Part shown: positions 1 through 8,635 of the stretch, piece after piece
Position numbering within the stretch: position 1 is the first letter of the stretch
How the letters are laid out: every line of letters begins with the position of its first letter
Source: TMP-86 sp964247385
GTDB lineage: Bacteria; Pseudomonadota; Gammaproteobacteria; Steroidobacterales; Steroidobacteraceae
DNA: 64,000 bases
NCBI GenBank assembly: GCA_964247385.1
Contig: CAXTUB010000014.1
Location: forward strand, 1-64,000
Reading direction: 5' to 3'
Notes under the pieces: model-generated
What the model was told of the DNA's origin: nothing
Seen by the model: only the letters and a program-made list of their open reading frames with translations
Database searches by the model: none
Translations under genes and position numbers: made by a program

Positions 1-2
1 TG

Positions 3-80
3 GAGCAGGGCCTGCGCTTTGCCATCCGCGAAGGCGGCAAAACCGTCGGCGCAGGCGTCGTTGCGAAAGTCATTACTTGA
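3..80 (+). CDS. tuf: Elongation factor Tu, C-terminal end (partial)
   Basis: The last 25 codons of EF-Tu enter from the left edge and end with TGA. The reading EGGKTVGAGVVAKVIT is the conserved C-terminus of domain 3 of bacterial EF-Tu, the GTPase that delivers aminoacyl-tRNA to the ribosome. The body of the gene lies outside the window. It sits 49 bp upstream of rpsJ, the usual str-operon to S10-operon junction in proteobacteria, so rpsJ probably shares its transcript. The assignment is secure despite the short length because this tail is nearly invariant. Confidence 0.93.
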   Translation, partial: EQGLRFAIREGGKTVGAGVVAKVIT

Positions 81-129
81 GAGCGCATTAGTTCAGAGGT
101 CTTTTGCGCGCGAGCGCTGGAATCAAATC

Positions 130-441
130 ATGGCGAATCAAAATATCCGTATCCGCTTGAAAGCTTTCGATCATCGATTGATCGACAAGTCTGCGCGCGA
201 AATCGTCGACACGGCCAAGCGCACGGGCGCGACGGTTAAAGGCCCCGTGCCGCTGCCGATCAAGATGGAACGCTTCACCGTGCTGGTTGCACCGCACGGC
301 GACAAAGACGCGCGCGATCAATTCGAGATTCGCACTCACAAGCGGCTCATGGATATTTTGAATCCCACCGACAAGACCGTCGATGCGCTCATGAAACTCG
401 AACTGCCCGCAGGGGTTGATGTTCAGATCAAGCTGAACTGA
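130..441 (+). CDS. rpsJ: 30S ribosomal protein S10 (NusE)
   Basis: S10 of 103 residues, the usual length. It is a component of the 30S head and, as NusE, partner of NusB in transcription antitermination. The protein starts MANQNIRIRLKAFDHRLID and carries the conserved KDARDQFEIRTHKRL segment. An upstream in-frame ATG at 19 is rejected because it would overlap tuf and because S10 begins at this MANQ site. The gene follows tuf by 49 bp as expected. What follows is abnormal: rplC is not next but lies at 14375, so this copy is cut off from the rest of the S10 operon. No second rpsJ is visible in the window. Confidence 0.97.
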   Translation: MANQNIRIRLKAFDHRLIDKSAREIVDTAKRTGATVKGPVPLPIKMERFTVLVAPHGDKDARDQFEIRTHKRLMDILNPTDKTVDALMKLELPAGVDVQIKLN

Positions 442-454
442 TTACTCGTCTGAA

Positions 455-623
455 CCACCGAGCGCCACACGTCTGCGGGCTGTAGCGCGGGAAAGGCATC
501 CCACCGGCTCTGGGTCACTAGCGCTCGAGTCGGCTGTGGTCAAAGTCATCCGTCTTACTTAGCGTGACCCGCTCGCCGGCGGGCCCGCGCTCCTGATGCC
601 CGCTGACGTGTGGCGCTCGGTGG
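455..623. repeat. Long imperfect palindrome (169-nt hairpin element) just after rpsJ
   Basis: Four nested blocks pair in order. 455-480 pairs with 598-623 (25 of 26 positions; core CCACCGAGCGCCACACGTC). 484-491 pairs with 584-591 (8 of 8). 500-508 pairs with 575-583 (8 of 9). 512-518 pairs with 564-570 (7 of 7). The central loop is about 45 nt. The whole stretch would fold into one long bulged hairpin starting 14 nt after the rpsJ stop. It lacks a T-tract, so it is not a plain intrinsic terminator, and I see no integron attC core boxes at its ends. It may be a MITE-like or other non-coding repeated element, or the collapsed end of a mobile element. The pairing is seen directly; its origin is inferred. 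Confidence 0.75.
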
Positions 624-798
624 CTTACCCGCCTCAAGCACGCTGCGAGTTGCCTTCTTGATCTTCCGTCTCGCCTTCGCGAACGCCCAGGATCCGGCGG
701 TGACCAGGGTTCCAATCCCGATCGCGATAAGCACCGAGACGTTCTTGATCTCACCTAACCCGCTGTGTTCTATGCGTGCGGCCTCGACAGATGCGGCT
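624..798. other. Intergenic stretch without a confident gene
   Basis: Together with the palindrome and transposase scrap on either side, this fills the 442-1060 gap. No gene with a recognisable product or convincing ribosome-binding site was found. An open frame on the minus strand (833 to 555) encodes about 92 residues with one hydrophobic stretch (VSVLIAIGIGTLVTAGSWAF) followed by a basic tail. It overlaps the palindrome and the antisense of the transposase scrap, so it is more likely chance or a gene remnant than a functional gene. Confidence 0.4.
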
Positions 799-978
799 GG
801 AGAACAATTTCTCGGTGTTGTTGCGATCGGCATCGGTGCCGATGGCTATCGGCGAATTCCTGGAGTGTGTGAGGAGCGAGAAGAAAGGTTTGGAATGCTT
901 GCGTAACTTCCTATGTCATCTCAACGATCGCGGCCTCAAGGGCGCGCAGCTCGTCATCTCCGATACTTGCCACGCGCA
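799..978 (+). pseudogene. IS256/Mutator-type transposase fragment, frameshifted
   Basis: Two adjacent frames read as consecutive pieces of a Mutator-family (IS256-like) transposase core. Frame 1, about 811-873, gives VVAIGIGADGYRRIPGVCEE. Frame 2, about 878-978, gives GLECLRNFLCHLNDRGLKG followed by AQLVISDTCHA. The pattern VxAxGxxxxGxRxIxG, a gap, then FLxxLxxRGLxGxxLVxSDxH is typical of the region around a catalytic Asp in this family. The pieces are joined by a frameshift near 870-880, and neither N-terminal nor C-terminal thirds are recognisable. It is a decayed relic of about 60 codons, not an active element. Family recall is from motif pattern only. Confidence 0.6.
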
Positions 979-1060
979 CTCGACTGGTAACGAGGAGACG
1001 CTATTCCTGAACGAGGTCATGCACGCAGAGAATCATGAATCGGACTGCAGCAGCGTCAGA

Positions 1061-2584
1061 TCACTGCTTTGGGTTGTATAACGGAAACCGCGAGCGCTGT
1101 TCGAGCTCGAAGATGGGAATGGTGTTGCGGATGTAGGCATTGCGCGCATCGGCAAGAGGTTGGTAGTCCCAGCTGACGCCTTGCGTGCGGAGAACCTCGT
1201 TGAGGTAGCGGCGGCGGCGCTGACTCGAGATGACCGATTCGCGAACTCCTTCCAAATCCCAGCCGCGCGAAATCTCCGCGCGAAACTGCATGACTTGAGC
1301 GGCATGCTCGGGCAACTCCGCAAGATTGCGGGTCTCGAGCGAGTCGGCATGAAGGTCGTACAGCTGGTCTGGATCAGTGGGAGAGTGAACGAACTTATAG
1401 CGTCCGCGGCGGATCATGATGATCGGCGCAAGCGCACTTTCGCCCGTGTACTCACCAACGGCTTCGTCGTGCCCGGCCCCGCCGCTCAAGTGCGGCAGGA
1501 GCGAGCGCCCATCGGTCGCGATTTCTTTGGGCACGTCTTTGCCGTCGCTAGCCATCTCGAGAAATGTGGGCAGTAAGTCGACGTGAGAGACAGAGGCGGC
1601 TACGCGTTGCGCGCGGAAGTGCGAAGGCGCATGCACGATGAGCGGCACGCGCGCTGATTGCTCGAACCAGTTCATCTTGAACCACAAGCCGCGCTCACCC
1701 AGCATATCGCCATGGTCGCTGGTGATGAGAGTGACCGTATCCTGCGCCAAGCCGCTCTCGTTTAAGGCTTGCATGAGCTCCGAAAAACGCTCGTCGATGT
1801 AGTTGAGCGTGCCGTAGTACGCGTGACGCGCGTTGCGAACTTCATCTTCGCTCGGCGGCGGATCTTGCATGCCGATTGCCTGCATCAGCCGTAGGCTGTG
1901 CGGGTCGGTCTCGACATCGCCGATGCGCACCGCCGGCATGTCGATGTCGTCATGCCGGTAGCGGTCCCAATGTTCGCGGCGCGCAAGGTATGGATCGTGC
2001 GGACTGATGAGAGACACGACCAGACAGAAAGGCTGCGCGCCGCGGCGCGCGAGATCGAACAAGTGCCGCTTCGCCTGAAACACCACCTCATCGTCGAAAT
2101 CCAGATACGCCGAGCGTGTGCAGATTCCGGCTTGCCGTACAACATCCATGTTGTGAAACCAGTCGAGCCGAGCAGTGGGACGGTCCCAATCCGGCACCCA
2201 CGCGAAATCGGACGGGTAGACATCCGTAGTCAGACGCCGATGAAACCCGTGCAGCTGATCCGGCCCGCAAAAATGCATCTTGCCCGACAGTGTGGTGTCG
2301 TAACCGAGCGCCGCGAGATGATGCGCGAAGGTCGGAATCTCCGCGCGAAACTCGGCTGCATTGTCCCAGGCGCCGATCTTGGTCGGCAGCTTTCCCGTCA
2401 TGAAGGAGTAGCGCGCCGGTGCGCACAAAGGATAGTTGCAATAGGCCGAGTCGAAGATCACGGATTGATCCGCAATCGCCGAAACGGCCGGCATCAGCGC
2501 GATTCGGTTGCCGTAGCTCGGCATGTAGTGCGGCGCCAGCTGATCGAGCATGAAAATGAGAAAGTTCGGCGATCGCGCGGCCAC
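1061..2584 (-). CDS. betC: Choline-sulfatase-like sulfatase
   Basis: A 507-residue type I sulfatase, GTG start at 2584. Cys54 in CAPAR (54-58) lies in the CxPxR signature converted to formylglycine. D14-Q15 near the N-terminus and TSDHGDMLGE in the middle supply the expected metal ligands. The surroundings of the nucleophile (YPLCAPARYSFMTG, then DNAAEF) and the C-terminus (SQRRRRYL, WDYQPLADARNAYIRN) match choline-sulfatase, which releases choline from choline-O-sulfate for glycine betaine synthesis. No signal peptide is seen, as in cytoplasmic BetC. No betA, betB or formylglycine-generating enzyme is nearby, so the substrate is inferred. It lies downstream of and co-directional with the hydrolase at 2634. 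Confidence 0.85.
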   Translation of the reverse strand: MAARSPNFLIFMLDQLAPHYMPSYGNRIALMPAVSAIADQSVIFDSAYCNYPLCAPARYSFMTGKLPTKIGAWDNAAEFRAEIPTFAHHLAALGYDTTLSGKMHFCGPDQLHGFHRRLTTDVYPSDFAWVPDWDRPTARLDWFHNMDVVRQAGICTRSAYLDFDDEVVFQAKRHLFDLARRGAQPFCLVVSLISPHDPYLARREHWDRYRHDDIDMPAVRIGDVETDPHSLRLMQAIGMQDPPPSEDEVRNARHAYYGTLNYIDERFSELMQALNESGLAQDTVTLITSDHGDMLGERGLWFKMNWFEQSARVPLIVHAPSHFRAQRVAASVSHVDLLPTFLEMASDGKDVPKEIATDGRSLLPHLSGGAGHDEAVGEYTGESALAPIIMIRRGRYKFVHSPTDPDQLYDLHADSLETRNLAELPEHAAQVMQFRAEISRGWDLEGVRESVISSQRRRRYLNEVLRTQGVSWDYQPLADARNAYIRNTIPIFELEQRSRFPLYNPKQ

Positions 2585-2633
2585 AGCGGCTCAGCCAATC
2601 AGGTGAAGTACAAGCCGATGCGGAGCGTTCCGC

Positions 2634-3494
2634 TCAAGCCAGGCTGCGCTGAAATAGCGCGATACAACGGCCCCATGCTTTCTCAGCGGCATCGTGATCG
2701 TACACGGGTGAATCGGTGGGGCACCAACCGTGCTGCGTGCCCGCGTAGACCTCAATTTCTGCCGGAAGATTCGCTTGTGCAAAACTCTCGCGCAGCACGT
2801 TCTTCGTTTGCGGCTCTTTCTGATCATCGCTCTCGGCGATCGCAATCAAAAAGCTGGCTTTCATTTTCGGAATCAGCCGATGCGGGCTGTCCGGCTTATC
2901 TGTTACGAGCGCGCCGCCGTGAAAAGTCGCGCATGCGCCCACGCGATGCGGCATGGCCGCTGCGGTTCGAAATACCAGCGCTCCGCCCATGCAATACCCC
3001 ATGGTGCCCAACTTTCGCCTGGTATCGACGGCTTGTTGATGATCCAGAAAATTCACAAAAGCCGTGGCGTCCGTCACTGCCGTCGCCGGCGTCAGGCTCT
3101 GCATCAGGTCCATCAATTTGCGCCGGATTGCGGGATCGTTGAAATCAGAATGTGGTGGCACCACCGGAGCTTTGATCGCGCGATAGAAGGGATTGACGAC
3201 CAACACCGCGTAGCCCGACGCGGCAAGCCGTGTCGCCATCTGCTCGAACGCGGGCCTGAGGCTGAAAGCATCTGGCCACATCAGCACCGCTGGATGAGTG
3301 CCGGAGCGCGGATGCGCAAAGAACGCATCGGCTTCTCCGTCGGCTGTCTTGATCGATACACTGGCGCCGTTCACATCGGCTGCATCGACACGGTATGGCA
3401 GCGCGGCCATGACCCCCGCGCTCAAGGTCATGGCGCCGAACGTGCGACGCGAAATGCGCCGAGCAAAGGCCCCGAGATCATCTTGATCGCACAT
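2634..3494 (-). CDS. Dienelactone hydrolase family protein, Tat-exported
   Basis: A 286-residue alpha/beta hydrolase of the dienelactone hydrolase family. The N-terminus has a twin-arginine motif (SRRTF at 15-19) followed by a hydrophobic stretch and an alanine-rich cleavage region, so export through Tat is likely. The catalytic triad can be read as Cys in GYCMGG, Asp in AESDDQ and His in GTQHGW. A Cys nucleophile is characteristic of this family rather than ordinary serine esterases. The natural substrate cannot be told from sequence. It is 49 bp upstream of the sulfatase on the same strand, so the two may be co-transcribed. Confidence 0.85.
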   Translation of the reverse strand: MCDQDDLGAFARRISRRTFGAMTLSAGVMAALPYRVDAADVNGASVSIKTADGEADAFFAHPRSGTHPAVLMWPDAFSLRPAFEQMATRLAASGYAVLVVNPFYRAIKAPVVPPHSDFNDPAIRRKLMDLMQSLTPATAVTDATAFVNFLDHQQAVDTRRKLGTMGYCMGGALVFRTAAAMPHRVGACATFHGGALVTDKPDSPHRLIPKMKASFLIAIAESDDQKEPQTKNVLRESFAQANLPAEIEVYAGTQHGWCPTDSPVYDHDAAEKAWGRCIALFQRSLA

Positions 3495-3649
3495 GGAAAC
3501 CTCTTGAAGATGCTGGGCTTGCCGGATTATAGCGTCGCCCGGCTGTCAGACCAACGTGAAGTCGCAGCACGCTGAAATCGAGAGTGTCTTCGCGGCGCGC
3601 CAATTCGGTATCGCGGTGACGCTGCGTGAGAAATCTTGTGCGCAGACCC

Positions 3650-4912
3650 TCAATGCGGCACCGCATGCGCCTCGCCCTGTTTGCATTTCTCAGGATGATG
3701 CGGCTGGAACAGTTTCCCTTTCTCAGCCAATAGAACGAGCGCCAAGGCGCACAAGGCGCAAACGAATGTGCCCCCCGCCAATGGCAGCGTGGTGCCATGA
3801 AATAAACGGCCGAGAGCTGCCCCAATGACTGCGGCGCCGAGAATGGAGATGAAACCCTGGAGTGATGCGGCAATGCCGGCCACGGACCCGAGCGGTTCCA
3901 TCGCCATGGCGCCGAAGTTCGAGCTTGCAAGGCCTGTGCACGCCATCGTCGCCGCCTGCAAGATCGCGAAGGTCCACAAATTTTCCAATCCAGCCAGCAC
4001 GACGAGCACGTGCACGCCACTGATGAAAATGAGCGCCAACAGGGCCGAGTGCGAAATCATGCGCATTCCGAGCCGCTCGACGATGCGCGAATTCAGAAAC
4101 GCCGCGAGACCCATCATGCCGGCGCATAGTGCAAAGATTCGCGGCATGAGCGACGCTCGCGCGAAGGTCACGGAGAAAATCTGCTGCACCGTGGCGACGT
4201 AGGTGAGGAGTGAGCCGAAGATCGCCGTGACTGCGAGGCTGTAGCACAGCGATGAGCGATTGGTGAGCACCAGGCGCGCCGCTGACTTGATTTGCGATGC
4301 GCTCAACGCGCTTCGATACTCCGCATGCAGGGTTTCAGGCAAACGCACCAATGCCCAGAAAAATACGGCGGCAGCCAGCATTGCGCACACGCTGAAAATC
4401 GTCCGCCATCCCGCGGCCAGGAGAATGGCCGCGCCCAGGCTCGGGGCCAGCATGGGCATGAGCAGGAACACGACGAAGGTGAGAGAGAGGACTCGGGCCA
4501 TTTGGCGGCCCTGATAGAGATCGCGGATCACCGAGCGGCATACCGTCACGCTCGCCGCGGCGATGCCGTGAAGAAACCGCCAGAACATCAATGCAGGTAG
4601 GGTGGCGGCGAGCGCGCAGGCCAAGGCGGCCGCAAAATATGCTGCGATGCCAACGAGCAAGATGGCGCGGCGGCCAAACCGGTCAGACAGCGTGCCCCAC
4701 AAAAGCTGACCGAAGCCTAGGCCAATCATGTACGCGCTCAAGACCCACTGCACGCGATTCGCATCGCGAACGTGCAACGCTTCGATGATCGCAGGGAAAG
4801 CCGGCAGCATGGCATCCACCGCCAGCGCCTGAATGGACATGAGCGAGGCAATGAGCGCAATGAATTCGACGAAGCCGGGAGCCCGAATGGACCGGACCTG
4901 AGAAGTGAACAA
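3650..4912 (-). CDS. Bcr/CflA-type MFS multidrug exporter
   Basis: A 420-residue protein of the major facilitator superfamily with about 12 hydrophobic segments. The loop after the second segment has the MFS signature GTLSDRFGRRAILL. The N-terminal FVEFIALIASLMSIQALAVD and AVDAMLPAFPAI region matches the Bcr/CflA drug:H+ antiporter subfamily. The best start is TTG at 4912, preceded by AAAGGA at 5-nt spacing; the next internal Met would cut into the first membrane segment. It diverges from the metallopeptidase at 5056. Substrate is unknown. Confidence 0.85.
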   Translation of the reverse strand: MFTSQVRSIRAPGFVEFIALIASLMSIQALAVDAMLPAFPAIIEALHVRDANRVQWVLSAYMIGLGFGQLLWGTLSDRFGRRAILLVGIAAYFAAALACALAATLPALMFWRFLHGIAAASVTVCRSVIRDLYQGRQMARVLSLTFVVFLLMPMLAPSLGAAILLAAGWRTIFSVCAMLAAAVFFWALVRLPETLHAEYRSALSASQIKSAARLVLTNRSSLCYSLAVTAIFGSLLTYVATVQQIFSVTFARASLMPRIFALCAGMMGLAAFLNSRIVERLGMRMISHSALLALIFISGVHVLVVLAGLENLWTFAILQAATMACTGLASSNFGAMAMEPLGSVAGIAASLQGFISILGAAVIGAALGRLFHGTTLPLAGGTFVCALCALALVLLAEKGKLFQPHHPEKCKQGEAHAVPH

Positions 4913-5055
4913 GAAAATCCTTTGTCATCGGCAAGGCATGAGCGAGGCGGCATCTTAGCCGAACCGCGCGTTGAAGCTTTCCATTGATGCTTTGAAACGC
5001 GCGGAGTCGCCAGGAACAATTTCACGCCAGCGATTGATCCGCTGCATAATGACTC

Positions 5056-6762
5056 ATGCATCGGCAGATCACGCTCGGCTGCATCGCCTTGATCATCCGT
5101 GCTTACGCACATGCCGCAGAGATTCCCGATGCTCACGCGTTGGCGCGCATGAGTGCACGGTTTGCGCCCGTGGATATTCGCGTGGATTTACAGCCGCTGT
5201 CTCATGGCGAGCGCGGCGTGCTGACCGATTTGGTGCGCGCCGCGCGCATCATGGATGCCATTTATCTGCGCCAGGTCTCGCCCCGCAATGAGGCATTGCT
5301 GATGCGCTTGAGTTCCGATTCAAGTGAGCTCGGCCGGGCGCGGCTCGACTATTTTCTTCTGAACCGGGGCCCTTGGTCGAGAATCGATGCGGACGCGCCG
5401 TTTCTGCCCGATGAATCTCCAAAGCCGGATGCCGCAAATTTCTATCCTGTGGATGCCGACAAGAAGTCGCTCGAGGAGTGGTTCGCGAGCCTCGATGGCA
5501 AGCAACGAGAAATTGCTACGGGCTTCTACAGCACCATACGCCGTGATGCGCGCGGCGCCTTGATCTCGGTGCCCTACAGCGCCGAATATCAAGATCAGTT
5601 GCAGGTCGCGGCGCGGCGGCTGCGCGATGCCGCGAGCCAGACTTCCGAGCCGAGCCTGAAGCGCTTTCTCGAATCGAGGGCGCAGGCATTCGCAAGCAAC
5701 GATTACGCACCGAGCGATGCAGCGTGGATGGATCTCGATGCGGTGATCGAGCCCACCATCGGCCCCTATGAGGTTTACGAAGATGGGCTGTTCAATTACA
5801 AGGCGGCGTTCGAAGCGTTCATTGCGCTCAAGGACGCCAAAGAAACGGCGAAGCTCGCCCGCTTCTCCGGACAACTCCAAGGTCTGGAAAACCGCTTACC
5901 GATCGATGCAAAGTTTCGCCGCCACCTCGGCGCGGCGGCGCCGATCAGGGTGGTCAATGTGCTTTTTGCCGCGGGCGACGGCAACCGCGGCGTGCAGACC
6001 GCCGCGTTCAATTTGCCCAATGATGAGCGCGTCGTAGCCGCAAAAGGCTCCAAGCGCATCATGCTGAAGAACTTTCAAGAAGCGAAGTTTACGAAGGTGC
6101 TGCAGCCCATTGCGGCACGCGTGCTGGATACCGATGATGCGCGATCGGTTTCGTTCACAGCTTTCTTCGACCACATTTTGATGCACGAGTTGATGCACGG
6201 GCTCGGTCCTCAAACGTTGGTCGTTCGAGGTAGGTCAACCACCGTGAGGCAAGAGCTCAAGGAGCTGAATGGGGCACTCGAGGAGGCCAAAGCAGATATC
6301 TCGGGTTTGTGGGCGCTGCAACAGCTCATTGATTCTGGCGCCTTGCCGCGCAGCGAGGAGCGCGCCATCTACGTGACTTTTCTCGCATCGTCCTTTCGTA
6401 CGTTGCGTTTTGGACTCACCGAGGCGCACGCCAAGGGCATGGCGCTGCAGTTGAACACGCTGCTCGATGCAGATGCGGTGCGGCTGCTCGACCGCGGCAA
6501 ACTGTCGGTGAATTTGCTCAAAACCAAAAGGGCAGTCACTGCGCTGACGCATCAGATCATGAACATTCAGGCCACCGGAGACTACGCGGGCGCGAAGTTG
6601 CTGAGCGAGCGAATGATGGTGATCCGTCCGCAAGTTGAGCGTGTCATCGAAGAGCTCGCTGAGCTACCCGTGGACATTCGCCCGCGTTTCGTTACGGCCG
6701 ACTCGCTTGATCAGTGGGGTGGGGTGTCGATGATCAGTGAGGTCGAAGCCAATGGTCAGTGA
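5056..6762 (+). CDS. M49 (dipeptidyl peptidase III)-like zinc metallopeptidase
   Basis: A 568-residue protein with a probable signal peptide (hydrophobic IALIIRAYAHAAE, cleavage after AHA). Zinc-site motifs are HELMH at residues 377-381 followed by GLGP, and EEAKAD at 409-414. This pair, with a Gly-Leu-Gly-Pro after the histidines, resembles the M49/dipeptidyl-peptidase III group. Classical DPP III has HEXXGH, one residue longer, and EECRAE; this protein has the compact HEXXH form seen in bacterial relatives. It presumably cleaves peptides in the periplasm. It ends 7 nt inside the convergent AsmA-like gene. The family call is firm; the activity is inferred. Confidence 0.75.
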   Translation: MHRQITLGCIALIIRAYAHAAEIPDAHALARMSARFAPVDIRVDLQPLSHGERGVLTDLVRAARIMDAIYLRQVSPRNEALLMRLSSDSSELGRARLDYFLLNRGPWSRIDADAPFLPDESPKPDAANFYPVDADKKSLEEWFASLDGKQREIATGFYSTIRRDARGALISVPYSAEYQDQLQVAARRLRDAASQTSEPSLKRFLESRAQAFASNDYAPSDAAWMDLDAVIEPTIGPYEVYEDGLFNYKAAFEAFIALKDAKETAKLARFSGQLQGLENRLPIDAKFRRHLGAAAPIRVVNVLFAAGDGNRGVQTAAFNLPNDERVVAAKGSKRIMLKNFQEAKFTKVLQPIAARVLDTDDARSVSFTAFFDHILMHELMHGLGPQTLVVRGRSTTVRQELKELNGALEEAKADISGLWALQQLIDSGALPRSEERAIYVTFLASSFRTLRFGLTEAHAKGMALQLNTLLDADAVRLLDRGKLSVNLLKTKRAVTALTHQIMNIQATGDYAGAKLLSERMMVIRPQVERVIEELAELPVDIRPRFVTADSLDQWGGVSMISEVEANGQ

Positions 6763-8606
6763 GCTGGGTTACCCACGTCTTTGATCGGCTGCGCCGCACA
6801 GGTAGGCTGAGCGCTGCTCGCGACGCGTGAAGAAATAGTGACTGAAGGGTGCAGCAACGGACCGCGTAGGCCGATGGAGGCTCGCGGCTGCATGCCGCGC
6901 GTTGTTTGCTCGAAAGTCGTCCCATGGAGGAGCGCTTTCTCATCGTTCAAATCCAAGGCGCCCTCGCCCGTGAAGCCGAACGGTCGCGCAATCAATTCCA
7001 GCGAGTCGATGTTGGCCGTCCCAACGCGCAGCGTCAACTGAGCGCGGCCGCATTGCACAGGAAGATCCGGTTGATCGCGCCACTTGGACCACAAGGCGCG
7101 GCCGACATGCAACGCGGCGAGATCAGCCAAGGTCTTGCTCACGGCTGCGCGCCGTAGCTCGATGCTGACCGCGCCGTTGGCGGAGGCCGCAATGTCATGC
7201 ACGGATGTTCCGTTGCCGGAGAAGCTCGTGCGGAGACTCATCAATCCGGTGATCCGCGGCGGTCTTTTCGGGTCGAGCTCGCCCACTTGCGCATTGTCGA
7301 TCGCGGCGCTCCAGCGTGAGCGTACTGCGTGGCCCGACGCATCGAAGCGTCCGCTGGCATTGAGCCTGCCGTGCCACACGGCGGCGTTGAGCCCCTGCAA
7401 TTCGAGCACTCCGCCGCGCAGTTGCGCCTTCATGGAGACATTCTCCAGAGTGCTGCGTCCAATCATGAGCTTTTCGGCATCGAAGCCGATCGTGCCATCG
7501 ATTCGACGCAAGCCTTCCAATTGAGCTTTGCCACGTGCGAATACGGTTTGGATCGCGGCGTTCTCCGGCGCATCCAAACGCGAATTGAGGTCAGCGAGAC
7601 GCAACGTGTTCGAACGCAGCCGATAGGCAAGGAAAGGACGGTCGTGCGAACTATCCACGTGCACCGAGCCATGCATGTCACTCTGGCCGGAGGTCGCTTC
7701 GAGCTCGCGAAAGTCATATTGCAAGCCGCGCCGTTCGAGCAATCCTCGCAAATGGTAGTTTCTCGAATGCGGTAACGTAAGACCCGTCAAAAAGTAAAAA
7801 TCCCGCAGATCCTCACCGTGCGAGGCAAATCGCACGTCCAATGAGCGAAAGTCAAAAGGCCGCAAGATTGTGCCCGTGCCCTGAAGTTGAGCGCGCGCGG
7901 AGGTTTCGCGAAATTCAAACCGATAGGGTTGACCGCGTTGAGCGCTCGCAAGAGGATCTGCACGCAAATGCAGTTGCGTTGCACGACCGTTCAACCGGCC
8001 CGTCAAGACCATTTGCAACTGTCTTTGGGAATCGTCGCCGACGCTGCAGCTGCCGGCGAATTGCAAATGTCGCCGTGCATCCCACAACCACACTTGACTG
8101 TCTTGGATGGACAATTTCTGCAAGATTGGCGGGCCCTTTCCAAGCCCGCGCTTCGCATCGGTTCGGCGCCAATTGGCGCGCCCTTGCTCATCACGTAAGA
8201 AAAAAAGTTTTGCTCCGCTCAATGAAACGGCACGAACACGGTTTCCCGCGAACATATTCGGCCAGTCGAACACGACCCGCGCGGACGCAATGTCCGCCAT
8301 GAGTTCTTCAACAGGGCGTGTAGCGCTGCGAATCCGCTGCACGTCTTGAGCCCAGGCGGAATTGCGAATCCAAGGCGGATTGCGGATTCTCAAGCCGGTC
8401 GCGAGAATCTCGGGATGGAGCGAGAATAAATGCACGTCGAGCGTGTCGACGGAAATATCGTGCGCGACGTATTTCGATGCAATCTCGAGCAGGGTCGACT
8501 GGAAATTTTTCGTTCGTGTCCAAGCCACGAGGGCCACGAGACACAGCGCGAGCAAAATGAAAGTGCCGGCAATGATGCGGGCAGCTCGGTGATGCGATCC
8601 CTGCAT
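6756..8606 (-). CDS. AsmA family envelope protein
   Basis: A 616-residue protein with a single N-terminal membrane anchor (about residues 11-29) and a long beta-rich periplasmic body. The opening after the anchor (VDTLDVHLFSLHPEILATGL, then IRNPPW) and the late segment with RITGLMSLRTSFSGNG are typical of AsmA/TamB-like proteins, thought to help lipid transport or outer-membrane assembly. The last gene of a minus-strand series (sugar dehydrogenase - HAD - AsmA-like), it starts 29 nt after the HAD gene. It overlaps the stop of the convergent metallopeptidase gene by 7 nt. No specific role can be assigned. Confidence 0.8.
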   Translation of the reverse strand: MQGSHHRAARIIAGTFILLALCLVALVAWTRTKNFQSTLLEIASKYVAHDISVDTLDVHLFSLHPEILATGLRIRNPPWIRNSAWAQDVQRIRSATRPVEELMADIASARVVFDWPNMFAGNRVRAVSLSGAKLFFLRDEQGRANWRRTDAKRGLGKGPPILQKLSIQDSQVWLWDARRHLQFAGSCSVGDDSQRQLQMVLTGRLNGRATQLHLRADPLASAQRGQPYRFEFRETSARAQLQGTGTILRPFDFRSLDVRFASHGEDLRDFYFLTGLTLPHSRNYHLRGLLERRGLQYDFRELEATSGQSDMHGSVHVDSSHDRPFLAYRLRSNTLRLADLNSRLDAPENAAIQTVFARGKAQLEGLRRIDGTIGFDAEKLMIGRSTLENVSMKAQLRGGVLELQGLNAAVWHGRLNASGRFDASGHAVRSRWSAAIDNAQVGELDPKRPPRITGLMSLRTSFSGNGTSVHDIAASANGAVSIELRRAAVSKTLADLAALHVGRALWSKWRDQPDLPVQCGRAQLTLRVGTANIDSLELIARPFGFTGEGALDLNDEKALLHGTTFEQTTRGMQPRASIGLRGPLLHPSVTISSRVASSAQPTCAAQPIKDVGNPAH

Positions 8607-8635
8607 GCAACTGAGCCTACTCTACATGGGCGGCC

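Noticed and set aside
455..623. Possible integron attC site
   Set aside because: The imperfect palindrome resembles one in form, but the expected core boxes (GTTRRRY and RYYYAAC) are not found at its ends and no integrase is present.
555..833. Minus-strand frame of about 92 codons with a hydrophobic stretch and basic tail
   Set aside because: It overlaps the palindrome and the antisense of the transposase scrap, has no clear ribosome-binding site and no recognisable family.
5030..5055. Promoter CATAAT close to the metallopeptidase start
   Set aside because: The only -35 partner (TTCACG) is poor and the leader would be a few bases; not strong enough to list.
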